Assembly (NCBI RefSeq): GCF_019320115.1
Contig: NC_089583.1
Span: 83,407,928-83,471,927, forward strand
DNA: 64,000 bases
Direction of reading: 5' to 3'
Source: Miscanthus floridulus
Taxonomy: Eukaryota; Streptophyta; Magnoliopsida; Poales; Poaceae
In this document: positions 1-10,919 of the stretch, piece by piece
Layout: each line of letters opens with the position of its first letter
Numbering within the stretch: the stretch's first letter is position 1
The notes under the pieces: model-generated
Databases searched by the model: none
Told to the model about the DNA's origin: nothing
What the model saw: only the letters and a program-made list of their open reading frames with translations
Program-made: the position numbers and the translations under genes

Positions 1-600
1 ACCTTTCTCCAGCGGAGGGCCAAAAGGTACTCTAGTAAATTGCTCGTGGCTTGTGTGATCCGCATCTTGTATTGGTTGTGCGGCACCCTATTGATGGTTT
101 GGCATGTGATGCCAATTAGCGCGTGAACCTCAAAGTGAGTGAATCACCACAACGAGGACTAGCTTACCGGGAAGCAAGTGAACCTCGGTAAAAAATCATT
201 GTGTCATCATTTGATTCTGAGGTGATTGGTCTTCATTGGTATTCATTCTTGTGATTGATTGGTTCATTCCTCGACTCGGCAGTATAACCATCTTGCTCTC
301 TCTCTTTATATTACCGCAAACTAGTTGTCGGGCTCTTTAGTGTAGCTAGTCGTGAGAGCTTGTTAGTTTGGTTAGTGTGGCTCTTTAGTTAGCCTTTGAG
401 AGCACACTAACTTAGTGTAGTGACATAGTCATTGTGTGGATAGAAACTATAGAAACTAGAATTGTGGTAGGTGACTTGCATTTTAGTAGGCTATCGCAAC
501 ACTCGCTTCACCTCATATTTGTCTAACCGGTTTGCTAAGTGATGTTGTAGAATTTTTTGAATAGGCTATTCATCCCCCCTCTAGCCATTAGGGCTTTTCA
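1..600 (+). mobile_element. 3' end of a Copia-type LTR (partial)
   Basis: Non-coding, T-rich sequence that ends in a C-run (AGGCTATTCATCCCCCCTCT) about 40 bases before a terminal CA at 599-600. From memory, this ending is typical of LTRs of the SIRE/Maximus Copia group of grasses (Opie/Ji-like). The left part lies outside the window, so it could be a solo LTR or the 3' LTR of a full element. The candidate 5-bp target duplication would be 601-605 (gcggg), which cannot be confirmed without the other side. Confidence 0.55.
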
Positions 601-950
601 GCGGGCCTTATAGCGTGCCCGCCTCCGTAAATGGATTTACGGAGGCGGTTGCCTTATAAAAATCGCCTCGGTTAATATTTATTTACCGAGGCGGGTATTG
701 TAATGTAACCGTTAATCGAGGCGGTTATCCTAACACAACCGCCTTGGTTAATACATTAATCGAGGCAGTTATCCTAACACAACTGCCTCGGTTAACCAAG
801 ATGGATACGTTACAATGCCCGCCTCGGTTAAGCATTAACCGAGGTAGTCGCTGGCCTGGCTACCCTGCCTCGAATAACTGAGGCGGGCAACCGGGCCGCC
901 CGCCTCCGATGCCATTTTGGAAACGATACGCAAAAGATTGTGTAGTAGTG
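601..950. mobile_element. CACTA (En/Spm) transposon terminal region with hairpin repeats
   Basis: The stretch 601-905 is an array of short palindromes built on GCCTCGGTTAA / TTAACCGAGGC variants, in at least five inverted pairs. Such subterminal arrays are characteristic of CACTA elements. It ends at 941-950 with TGTAGTAGTG, whose reverse complement begins CACTACTACA, a typical CACTA terminus. The next three bases (tct) would be the target duplication. The other end is missing because the Copia LTR adjoins it at 600. Transposase-coding sequence is not present here. Confidence 0.7.
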
Positions 951-1555
951 TCTGTTTTTTCCGACGTGTGTTGCAAGTGGGTTTACCTAGATGTTGCATA
1001 TGTTTTCACACGTATGATGCTAGTGTTTTATCTGGATGTTGCGTATGTTTACAATGGGTTCAAGTGTTTTCAGTTGTTTCTGCAAGTGTTTAAGACGCAT
1101 GTTTCAAATGTTTCATTTGTTTGTTGCATCTGGATGTTTTAAAACTAGATCGAGTGTTGCATCTCCCTCCTCGCCTTTCTGCTGCCTCGCCTCGGTGTCA
1201 GGTACGGAAAGGCGAAGGCGGTCCCCACTGGTGCGGATGGGCCCCACGTGCTTGCGGGCGGGCACAACAGGTGAGACATAGGCGGGCAGGCGTAGGACGC
1301 GAGACAAGAGGCAGCGGCGCGGGCGGCCGGACGGGAACTAGCGTCCGGACGTTCGAGCGCTAGGCACGACCTTTAGAAAAAGCCCACGCTGAGAGAAGCT
1401 TTTGTGGCTTTATGCCGAGAAACCAAAAGTTTATTACGAAAGCCAACAGTAAAATGTCAACGTCTGGAAACCTAAAGGTAGGAAATCAACTTTGAAGAAA
1501 AAAACCACTAAAAGCTACTAAGTCAACGGGCCCTATGAATCTGATTAGGTTGGAT
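951..1555. other. Non-genic repeat-derived sequence
   Basis: No supported gene. The part 951-1140 is a diffuse repeat of 'gttgca...tggatgtt' phrases of the kind seen inside grass Mutator-like elements, followed by a GC-rich stretch (1150-1370). Short open frames here have no recognisable domain. Confidence 0.4.
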
Positions 1556-2530
1556 TGGTGAGCGCACTGTGCATCGCTGTTGACTGGTTGAGCACTTCGA
1601 ATCAGCTGGCCCGTTGGCTGAATGCCAGGGAGCACGTCGGTAACCTTCTCCGTTGCGTGGCGGCGCACGGCCCATGAGAGCTATTGGGCCCCAGCTTCCC
1701 TCCCTCTCGGCCTCTCACGCCTTACCTAACCCACAGGCCACAGCCCATACCTCCACACCACAGGGCCACTCACACTCGCGGTCCGGGCGCGGGTATATCT
1801 CCTCTTCTTCCAGTATTGCATTGCATTAGTCGGCTTGGCTGGCATGGCAACCATCCCTAGATCTCCGCGAGCTGCATTTCATTGCATTGCATCACGCTCC
1901 AATCTTTGACGCCATGGCGGGTCAGATCTCGTGACGCACCACGCCACCAACCATGTCGCGATATGATGCAGAAGGTGATGCGAGCCAGCAGCGAGCGAGA
2001 CGCTATACAAATCACCAACCACGAGGCTGCGTTTTGACGACTTGGTGAATGCATATGCATGCCGGCCGGGATTGTGGACAGTGACTGTGAAAATCTGCCG
2101 ACGACTGCTCTGGGCCGGGATTGTGGACAGTGACTGTGACAAACCAAGACGAATCACTTGTCCCAGCTAAGATTGACTTTGTTTTAGATGTTTTTGTCTG
2201 CTGCATGTATGTATGTTAAAACTTAAAAGACTGTCGCGTTCTGGGTGTACTATTCTGAGGTAGTAGTGCATACATCTTATGGAGCTTTAGGATTTTTCTG
2301 GGGCATGGTTGACGAGAGCATGGAGCATCGCTGTTGACGGCGGGTTGAGCAGCATGAGGCCATGGGCTGGACGCCAGGGCCCAGGGAGCAGCCCTCTCTC
2401 GCGCTCTCGCCTTACCTAAACTCACAGCCCACACCACCACACAACAGAGGGCCAGGGCCCAAAGCCGTGTCCGTCCCCGTTCACACTACTCGCGGTCCGG
2501 TCTGCCTCCTGGGAATCTGTCCGTCCGTCC
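1556..2530 (+). repeat. Diverged tandem duplication of a promoter-like block
   Basis: Two similar blocks lie at about 1556-1800 and 2308-2510. Shared strings include GCATCGCTGTTGAC (1571 and 2325), CGCCTTACCTAA (1718 and 2408) and CTCGCGGTCCGG. The offset varies from about 754 to 690 bases, so indels separate them. A TATA-like motif (GGGTATATC, ~1793) follows the first block and a TATAAA (2608) follows the second, so this looks like an old duplication of an upstream region. Neither copy is followed by a recognisable open gene before the HAK gene at 5.2 kb. Confidence 0.5.
2064..2139. repeat. Two-copy 49-bp tandem repeat
   Basis: The string GGCCGGGATTGTGGACAGTG occurs at 2064 and again at 2113, with about seven further identical bases after each (tgactgtga). 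It is a short tandem duplication inside non-coding sequence. Confidence 0.85.
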
Positions 2531-2580
2531 AGTAGTACTCCAGTTCCAGTCTCGCTCGCAGAGTCGCAGTTCACCACGGG

Positions 2581-2613
2581 CACGTGGCGCAGACCTCGGC
2601 CGACCGCTATAAA
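2581..2613 (+). promoter_or_regulatory. Candidate G-box and TATA box upstream of the HAK gene
   Basis: A perfect G-box core CACGTG sits at 2581-2586 and TATAAA at 2608-2613 in a GC-rich context, about 22 bases apart. This resembles a core promoter reading rightwards. A MITE begins within a few bases downstream. The distance to the transporter ATG (about 2.6 kb) would need a 5' UTR intron or an unseen first exon, so assignment to that gene is inference. Confidence 0.35.
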
Positions 2614-2618
2614 GGCCA

Positions 2619-3121
2619 GGGGTGTGTTTGTTCGTGAAATGAAAATTTTGATGTCACGTCAGATATTTTGAGAACGTTAAAAAGGATTTTTGGATACTAA
2701 TAAAAAAATTAATTACATAGCTCGAAGCTGCGAGATGAATTTAAGCCTAATTAATCTATTATTAGCACATGTTAGTTATTATAACACTTATGGCTAATCA
2801 TGACATAATTAGGCTTAAAATATTCGTCTCGCGATTTCCAACAAAACTGTGTAATTAGTTTTTTTTCATCTATATTTAATACTCCATGCACATACCACAA
2901 GAGACGAATTTATTAAGCCTAATTAATACGTCATTAGCACATGTTTACTGTAGTACTACATTATCAAATCATGGACTAATTAGGCTTAAAAGATTCGTCT
3001 CGTAAATTAGTCGTAAGCTGTGCAATTAGTTTCGTAATTAGTCTATATTTAATACTCTATGCATGTGTCAAACATTCGATGGGACAGCGACTAAAGTTTA
3101 GAAGGAGAAACCTAACACCCC
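2619..3121. mobile_element. Tourist-like MITE (composite, two internal units)
   Basis: Starts GGGGTGTGTTTGTTCG and ends with the imperfect inverse (reverse complement GGGGTGTTAGGTTTCTCC). The interior carries the hallmark phrases of this high-copy grass family (ATTAGGCTTAAAA, ATTCGTCTCG, CTATATTTAATACTC) twice, at 2700-2890 and 2900-3070, so it looks like two units joined or nested. The target duplication is unclear. Confidence 0.6.
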
Positions 3122-3167
3122 TTATATCGCAATGCATACTATGTATGACTACTGTTAGGAATTTTCA

Positions 3168-3407
3168 GGCCGTGTTTAGTTGGCCGAATTTTAGAATTTG
3201 GCCTACTGTAGCACTTTCGTTTTTATTTATCAATTAGTGTTTAATCATGGACTAATTAGGCTCAAAACGTTCGTCTCGCGATTTCCAACTAAACTGTGCA
3301 ATTAGTTTTTTCGTCTATATTTAATGTTCCATACACGTATCGCAAGATTCGATGTGATGCCTACTATAGTATTTTTTAGGAATTTAGGTTTGGAACTAAA
3401 CGCGGCC
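3168..3407. mobile_element. Tourist-like MITE
   Basis: The inverted ends are GGCCGTGTTTAGTT (3168-3181) and AACTAAACGCGGCC (3394-3407). The interior has the family phrases GGACTAATTAGGCTC, TTCGTCTCGCGATTTCC and CTATATTTAATG. The flanks TCA and TCG are a possible decayed 3-bp target duplication. Confidence 0.85.
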
Positions 3408-3542
3408 TCGGTTGCAGTGATTGAGGTGATGTGGACTCGCACTCTAGCTAGGGAAAATAGAGGGATTTTGTAGGATTAAGTGGGAACACGGAGAAGGAAG
3501 ACGGACCACTTTCCAAAGCCCGTGGTCTTCGTTTTCCAGCGA

Positions 3543-3733
3543 GGCCTGGTTTAGATTGAGGTTAGGAATCAGTATTCGGCATTGTAGTATTTTTGTTTGT
3601 ATTTGACAATTATTATTCAATCATGGCCTAACTAGGCTCAAAAGATTCGTCTCGTAATTTATAATTAAACTATGTAATTAGTTATTTTTTTTATCTACAT
3701 TTAATACTCCATATATGTGTCTAAAGATTTGAT
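3543..3733. mobile_element. Truncated Tourist-like MITE
   Basis: The left end GGCCTGGTTTAGATTGAGG and the interior (GGCCTAACTAGGCTC, TTCGTCTCG, CTACATTTAATACTCC) match the same family as the neighbouring copies. The right terminus is missing after the phrase AAAGATTTGATGTCACG. Confidence 0.6.
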
Positions 3734-4642
3734 GTCACGAAGCCCAAGTTGCGTTCCGCGCCGGTGATCACTGACAACGAAATAGCCTTGTCACCTTGCA
3801 GTGAGTGCAGGTCCATTTTCTGCTGTTTTAATTTCCAGTGCCGTTAGAGACTTTCGTATTTGTTTTTTTTTAACTGTCTACGCCAAGTGATCCAAATGCT
3901 AATTGTGCTACCCTTTGCCTCCTTTTCTGCCTCCATTATTTGTTCATGAAAAGTCAGTCCCTTTTCTTTTCATTTTTCAAAGTTATCAACATCTGTAGCC
4001 TGTCGTTGCGTTGATGTGGTTACACCTGTTAACCGTGGACTTGACCAGATGCCGTTTCATTATGCACGCAGCATTCGTCCTTCTGTCCTGTCCAAAAATT
4101 CCAACATCTGTATTCCATCTTTTATTATGCGATATTGCGACTAGACCTCTTAATCAAGGACTTGACTAACGGCATGCTTGGTTGTCATTCTGATAGTGAG
4201 ATTCTGGATTCTAGAAGTTAATGTAGAATTTGGATTCTGGATTAAAATAAAAGGGTGTTTGGGTCTCAATATCATAATGATTATTACTTTTATACAATGA
4301 AATCTCCAAATAGTAGGTTTTGGATAGATAGTTGGATTCTACTGTAGAATCTAATTGTATAATCCAAGTGTTTAGATCTTATTCTCATTTTACTACCTCA
4401 TTCTCATTTTTATTAGGACATCCAAATAGAGCCTAATAACACCGCCCCGCTTTGCCCTATCCGTCCGAGCGCAGCAGCCAATCAGCCAATCGCTGTCCGC
4501 GCAGCCCTCTAGCGCCAGTGATCTCCGGTGCTCTGCCTCCTCCTTCTCTGCATGGCTATGTTTGTACTAGTATGTACCGATTCAGAACCTGTGCCTCTTT
4601 CAAGGCTCTGATTTTTTTTTCTTCTTCTTCCGTTTGCCTTAA

Positions 4643-4886
4643 GGCCTCGTTTAGATACCAAAAAATTTGGCAAAATACTACTGTAGCGGTTTTCGTTGTT
4701 ATTTGGTAATTAGTGTCTAATCATAGTTTAATTAGGCTTAAAAGATTCGTCTCGTGGATTTTGTCTAAACTGTGTAATTAGTTTTATTTTTTATTTATAT
4801 TTAATGCTTCATACATGCGTTCAAAGATTCGATGTGACGGGGAATCTTGAAAAATTTTGCAAAATTTTTTGCAACTAAACTGGACC
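4643..4886. mobile_element. Tourist-like MITE with TAA target duplication
   Basis: The inverted ends are GGCCTCGTTTAGATACC and the inverse of GGTCCAGTTTAGTTGC. The insertion is flanked on both sides by TAA (4640-4642 and 4887-4889), as expected for PIF/Harbinger-type (Tourist) insertions. It lies about 290 bases upstream of the HAK coding region. Confidence 0.9.
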
Positions 4887-5176
4887 TAAGGAAAAGTCTT
4901 GCATGATTGTGTTGCCTTGACCAAATTGTATTCACGATGTGACATTTGCTGTAGCACTAAAGCCACCAAACTTGTTCATCATTATCATGAGCCCCACACG
5001 TTTCCACTTGGGCAACATGCTTGGTTGACGTTGACTCCAGTTATTAGCTACGCATACAGATAGCTGCTTGCTTTATATGATCGCTGTGGTGCAGTAGTGC
5101 AATATGTGCATCTCTCTTATTCGCCTTTCCAAGAAGAAAGTTAGGTTGTTATCTTTCAGCTGGTTGATTAATACTA

Positions 5177-7923
5177 ATGTCTTCCCTCAACTATGAGCAG
5201 GGTGGCAATTTTCGCAGAGACCTAGTCCTTGCTTACAAGACTCTCGGCGTTGTGTTTGGTGGCCTCGTCACATCTCCCCTCTACGTTTACCCCTCGATGA
5301 ACTTGTCATCTCCTACAAAAGATGACTACATGGGGTTATACAGCATAATGTTTTGGACTCTTACTTTGATTGGTGTGGTCAAGTATGTAGGCATAGCCCT
5401 TAATGCCGACGATCATGGTGAAGGTAAGTAACTACCGTGCCCATGCTGCCTTTCTTCTTTTTCAGTTTGTGGCCATGTTGGAAGAAACATTAGTTCTTGA
5501 TATCTTGGACCTTACATCTATCTTAGATCACTTTCATCTCTGTTGTATATATTTGACGAACTGAACTGAAAGGCCTGACAGAGGTGGGGCTGTAGTTTCT
5601 AGAGAAGACTTCTCTTTACATGGGCAGATCGAATATTACTTTGTAACACACTAATAAGAGCATTTTTTCTGTAGGAGGTACATTTGCCATGTACTCTTTG
5701 TTGTGTAGGCATGCTGATATAGGCATACTTCCTTCCAAAAAAGTTTATTCGGAAGAAGAGACTCTACTTCAGAATCAGTCTGCAAGATCTGGAAGGCCTA
5801 GCTGGCTGGGGAAGTTCTTTGAGCGAAGCATTACAGCCAGAAGGGCACTGCTGTTCATGGCAATACTGGGCATGTGCATGCTCATTGGGGATGGCATACT
5901 CACTCCTGCTATTTCAGGTTTGTCCCTATGCTTAAGATAGTCTTTTTTTGTGATCCCAGTTATATCTGTCATTTCACTCTTTACCTCTTTTCATTTCAGT
6001 ATTATCAGCGATCGAAGGGCTAAGAGGGCCATTTCCTTCTGTCAGCAACGGTAAGTGGTTTGACAGCCGTAACCAAGGAGTAACGACAACAATCTTCTGA
6101 CACGGGTATTGCTAATAGACTGATCCTTCCTTTCAATCTCCCAGCTGTAGTGGAAGCTCTGTCTGCTGTGATCCTTATCGGCTTATTCTTACTGCAAAAG
6201 TATGGGACCTCAAAAGTGAGCTTTCTGTTTTCACCAATCATGGCAGCATGGACTCTCACCACTCCAATCATCGGCTTGTATAGCATTGTTCATTACTATC
6301 CCGGCATCTTCAAAGCCATCTCACCTCATTATATTGTTCGCTTCTTCCTGAGAAATAAAAAGGAAGGGTGGCGCATGCTCGGTGGAACTGTTCTATGCAT
6401 CACAGGTAACAACTTTACACCGCCATGCTTTTGAGTTTTGACCCATCAAATATGATGCAACATCAACATAACCACGAATCCTTCATGCGTACAGGTGCTG
6501 AAGCTATGTTTGCAGATCTTGGCCACTTCAGTAAGAAGGGTATTCAGGTTATTTTTCATCAAAATTGCAACCTTGAGGTCCTTTCCTTGTGAACTGTTCC
6601 TGATATGGTCAGTTAAACGCTACGTCTTGTTTTCGCAGATAGCATTTCTGTCTAGCATATATCCTTCTCTGGTCCTCACATATGCTGGGCAAACAGCATA
6701 CCTCATCAACAATGTTAACGACTTCAGTGACGGATTCTACAAATTTGTCCCTCGCCCTGTTTACTGGCCCATGTTCATCATCGCAACGCTGGCAGCAATC
6801 GTCGCAAGCCAATCCTTAATATCTGCAACATTTTCAGTCATCAAGCAATCAGTTGTCGTGGACTACTTCCCGCGCGTTAAGGTGGTGCACACGTCCCAGC
6901 ACAAAGAAGGGGAGGTTTACTCCCCAGAAACCAATTACATCCTCATGGTACTATGCGTTAGTGTGGTACTAGGCTTTGGTGCTGGAAATGCGATTGGGAA
7001 CGCATTCGGTAAGTGAATTCTGCAAAATGCTGCATCTGCTGATACGCAACTGCTTTGTTCCTGCAGAATAGAACTGATACATGACTGTTACTGCAGGTGT
7101 TGTGGTCATCATGGTCATGCTCATAACCACAATCATGCTCACTCTGGTGATGATCATTATATGGAGAACACCGCCTGTCCTTGTGGCGCTATACTTCGTG
7201 CCTTTCTTCATCATGGAAGGATCTTATGTCAGTGCAGTCTTCACCAAGATCCCTGAAGGCGGGTGGCTCCCCTTTGCAGTGTCCATCATCCTGGCACTGG
7301 TCATGTTCGGCTGGTATTACGGCAGGCAACGGAAGATGGAGTACGAGATGGCGAACAAGGTGACCGTGGAACGCCTCAGCGAGCTCCTGGCGAGGCCGGA
7401 GGTGCAGAGGGTCCCCGGGCTGTGCTTCTTCTACAGCAACATCCAGGACGGGCTCACCCCCATCCTCGGCCACTACATCAAGAACATGAGCTCGCTGCAC
7501 GCGGTCACGGTCTTCGTCACCCTGCGGTACCTGCTGGTGGCCAAGGTGGACGAGCGGGAGAGGATCCTCGTCAGGAGGCTGGGGCCGAACGGGGTGTACG
7601 GCTGCACCGTCCAGTACGGGTACGCCGACAGCCTCGGCGACGGCGACCTCACCGCGCAGGTCACGAGCTCCTTGCGGCGGCACTTTGAGACGACGACGGA
7701 GGCGGGGGCGGAGGAGGCCGCGCGTCTGGAGGCGGCGAGGATGGCCGTCGTGGTGCACGTTCGGGGTAAGATGAGGTTCTACGTGGGCGAGGACGCCGGG
7801 TGGTTCGACAAGATCATGCTCGGGTTCTACGAGTTCCTGCATGGCATCTGTCGCTCCGCACTGCCGGCGCTGGGGACGCCGCTGCAACAGCGAGTCGAGA
7901 TCGGCATGCTGTACAAGGTTTGA
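5177..7923 (+). CDS. HAK17: HAK/KUP/KT potassium transporter (HAK17-like), seven exons
   Basis: A multi-pass membrane protein of the HAK/KUP/KT family, which moves K+ across the plasma membrane or tonoplast, usually with H+. Exons are 5177-5423, 5675-5917, 6000-6050, 6145-6405, 6495-6547, 6639-7008 and 7097-7923. All introns are GT-AG with matching phases, giving 683 residues from the first ATG. Family motifs present include [14 protein letters not shown] (across exons 1-2), [44 protein letters not shown] and the C-terminal [15 protein letters not shown]. The first-helix motif reads [13 protein letters not shown] where most relatives have GVVYGDLGTSPLY, so the conserved Asp is Gly. The start is uncertain: the ATG at 5177 lies in a good branch-point/pyrimidine context (tactaatgtcttccctc...gcag), so the coding sequence may really enter at 5201 from an upstream exon. 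From memory it best resembles rice HAK17, including the ending EIGMLYKV. No breaks were seen. Confidence 0.9.
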
Positions 7924-8261
7924 TCCGCCATCCGGTTGTCAGTGTTCAACGATCAAATGGGCACAGAACAGAACCAATATACGCAACATCAAAATAAGTC
8001 AATGAGTATAAATACCCGTGGCGTGTCATAGTGATAGTGTACAAGAAATTCACATGCATGAACAGAACCTAAGTAAAAGCTGCAAATGAAGGTGTGCAAA
8101 TTAATTTTGCCAGTGTTTGTATGGCGTGGCATGGTAACTGGTACGGAACTTTGTATCCCTTTTTCAGCGGTACAAGTTTGCCATGGTTTATCTGCTCCGC
8201 AGCGGTGCTTTTTTGGTTGCCTTATTAAAAATAGAACAGTGGCATGCAAAAAGGTGACTAT
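7924..8261 (+). other. HAK 3' flank/UTR
   Basis: AT-rich sequence directly after the transporter stop codon, probably its 3' UTR. No clear poly(A) signal could be assigned and no other gene is visible. Confidence 0.4.
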
Positions 8262-8607
8262 GGCCCTGTTTAAATCCAGGGTGTAAAGCTTTGGACGTCA
8301 CGTTGGATGTCATATGGGGTGTCGCATGGGGTGTTCGGATACTAATAAAAAAATAAATTACAGAATTCGTCAGTAATCTGTGAGACGAATTTATTAAGCA
8401 TAATTAATCCGTTATTAGCACATATGTTACTGTAGCACCATATTGTCAAATCATGAGCTAATTAGGCTTAAAAGATTTATCTCGTAAATTAGTCACAAAC
8501 TGTATAATTAGTTATTTTTTTAGTCTATATTTATTTAATACTCTATACATATGTCTAAATATTCAATGGGATAGGAAGTAAATTTTAGGAAGGAAGTAAT
8601 CAAGGCC
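8262..8607. mobile_element. Tourist-like MITE with TAT target duplication
   Basis: Begins GGCCCTGTTTAAATCC and ends ...AATCAAGGCC, flanked on both sides by TAT (8259-8261 and 8608-8610). The interior carries the family phrases ATTAGGCTTAAAA, TCTCGTAAATTAGTCAC and CTATATTTATTTAATAC. Confidence 0.85.
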
Positions 8608-8787
8608 TATATCTATCGGTACTTAGTTATGAGGACAATTTACATAGTACAATTTACATCCCATCTACTATTCTTACATTTGGTTTCTAAGGCCTAGCTA
8701 CCTTGCCCCTTTGGCGTCAAATCATCGAAGCGGCAACACTGCGATAGTGCATAGCCAACCTTAGTTTGGTGGCTGATTCCATTTATC

Positions 8788-8928
8788 AGCTTGTTCGGCG
8801 GCCGGGTTTATACGATTGTATACGATCGTGGATTATAAGCTGGAATAGTATTTTTTTTCTTACACCAAACTAGCCAAACCAGCCAGCAGTAAATAATCCA
8901 CGATTGTTTACGACGAAACGAACAGGCT
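8788..8928. mobile_element. Small palindromic MITE (AGCCTGTTCG family)
   Basis: The ends AGCTTGTTCGGC and CGAACAGGCT are inverted copies. The interior has the family core 'CCAAACCAGCCAGCAG' and a self-complementary stretch (ATTGTATACGATCGTGGATTA pairing with AATCCACGATTGTTTACG). Related copies in the window are at 12081, 19692 and 62705, plus the split copy around the retrotransposon. Confidence 0.7.
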
Positions 8929-10415
8929 ATATACCACCATGAAGCGAAGCTAAAAACATAACCTCCTTTTTTCTGTGTGAACGGAAAGCAAAAAAAACAT
9001 AATTGCTCATTCATCTCTATGGATTTTCATCAGGCCTTTTGGAACACCATAAAAGAGAATTTCATGGCTCTATTCGACAAATTCCATAGAGGAGACCTCA
9101 CACTCCATGGGTTAAATTTTGAAACTATATGTAACCATATTATTTTAAAGTAGTGAGGCTAAATAAATCCAACAGTACATACAGATTTATTTGTTGAACC
9201 TTGAAATTTTCACTAAGATAGCCACTAATAGGATGACAATAGCAGCCCTAAAAGTTATTTGTTCTTCACAAACAACATGCAACCGGCAGTGATAGTTGTT
9301 TTGCATAAAACAATCATAACATTTTCATATGATATCGGATTAAGACAAATACCAAAATTGTAGAGTCTAAAGAGATCTAAAACTTTCTAGTTGATAACTT
9401 TTTAATTCGAGATGGTTTACATGTCCAAATATTCAATATAAATTCTCACATCAAATTTGACATGATTAATAATGTCGAATAGATATAAAGTCAACATCAA
9501 AGTTATAGTACTCGATTAGATATACAACTTTGCAGGTAACAATTTTTTCATTTGAAGTTGTTTTGAATGCCAAATATACAATATAAGATTCGAAACTGTG
9601 TAGTTAAAAGAATAGTGTTAGCTATAAAGTCACATGTGCCTCATCTAATAAAAATCCGGCAAAGCTCTTGCCGCCTTTCGAAAAAAAAATAAAGTCACAT
9701 GTGTTTACTAAAGAATAGTGTTTGTATAGTGTTAGCTATAAGGATGATTAATATTAATCATCAAAAGGCTACCGATGTTTTTGTATACAGCCTACATAAT
9801 AAGTATTTTTTCATAGTGAACTCATTGTATAGCTACTTAGTCGGTGATGGTTTAAATTTCACAAGTATTGGAGGCCTAAGAATCCCTTGGAAGTTTAAAA
9901 ATATTTCTCTGGCTCTTTAAAATAAGGGTTATTCTCACTAAGGGTAATTTAGCAAAGATGAATTGTGGAATGGGGATATGTTAGGCTATTTTTGCAGCAA
10001 ACCCAGAACCAACCAACATTTTTCTTTGACTGCTCACTGCTCATATGGTGCTAGGAATCAATCCACCTCCAAAGGCCCAAAACATGTTAAATGATTGGTA
10101 TTTTCAGAGAGATAAAACTTCCAATCATTTTACTGACTGCTGCAGCGATGGTCTATTTGGATAACAAGGAACGAAGTTAGTGTCGACAAATGTCCATCTA
10201 ATCTCTTTTCAGGTTCTATTCAGGTGGACCCACTAGCTTTGGTTTTGATCCCAATTATAATGGTGTGAGGGTCTACAAGTGATTGTGGTGGGGGCTTGCC
10301 AAACGTGTTGGATGGCTTCGATATTGAGAACTGGTTTTGAGAGGAATTTGGTTTTAGACTACTTTGTTTGCCTTGAAATGTTTGAGTTGTAATAAGGTGG
10401 AATAATTCCTGCTTA
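8929..10415. other. Intergenic, repeat remnants, no gene seen
   Basis: AT-rich sequence. The stretch 9280-9640 has the repetitive 'ataactttttaattcgagatgg / caactttgcagg' style found inside large grass DNA transposons. At about 9652-9690 the phrase CCGGCAAAGCTCTTGCCGCC followed by TTTCG and an A-run looks like a non-LTR retrotransposon 3' tail. No coding sequence is supported. Confidence 0.4.
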
Positions 10416-10919
10416 GGGAGCGTTTGGAACAAAGGATTTTCATAAAAAAATCAAAGGAAATAGAAGCACAGGAATGGGAGGACAATAGAGCGTTTGCAAC
10501 AGGAAAGTAATATCTTTTTTCTTATGGAACATTGTAGCTTCTTCGCAGTTTCACGGGAAAGCAAAACTCTACTCCAACCTCTGGTTTCTGATTCCTTTGT
10601 GGAAACCCGAGGTGACTACGGAAATAACCTCATCGGATGCATGGTTGTCTGTTGCTAAAAGCGGGTGGATGAGTAAGTGCATGGGTCCCACAATCATCAA
10701 AAGAGCCTAGTAACTACTGATGTGTAGTTTGATCTATCATTTTGCGCTAAGTGTTTTCTCTCAACTGTTTTTTCCTTCATTTTGATTTCCTATGTTCCAA
10801 ATACTCTTTCCTACCATATTCCTATATTTTTCCTTTCTTCTGTTTTGCTAGGATGCCTATTTCCCTTTCCTTTATTTTTCCCATTCCTCTGTTTTATATT
10901 CCTCCATTCCAAACAACGC
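10416..10919. mobile_element. Tourist-like MITE with TTA target duplication
   Basis: Starts GGGAGCGTTTGGAACAAAGG and ends with the inverse of AGCGTTGTTTGGAATGGAGG. TTA flanks both sides (10413-10415 and 10920-10922). The interior is low-complexity and contains a second GAGCGTTTGCAACAGG-like motif, suggesting internal duplication. About 504 bp. Confidence 0.7.

Noticed and set aside
601..905. Regular palindromic repeats resembling a CRISPR array
   Set aside because: Repeats are inverted pairs without unique spacers, in a plant nuclear context, and end in a CACTA terminus.
7189..7887. Long minus-strand open frame opposite the last HAK exon
   Set aside because: It is the GC-rich shadow of a clearly coding plus-strand exon with intact family motifs.
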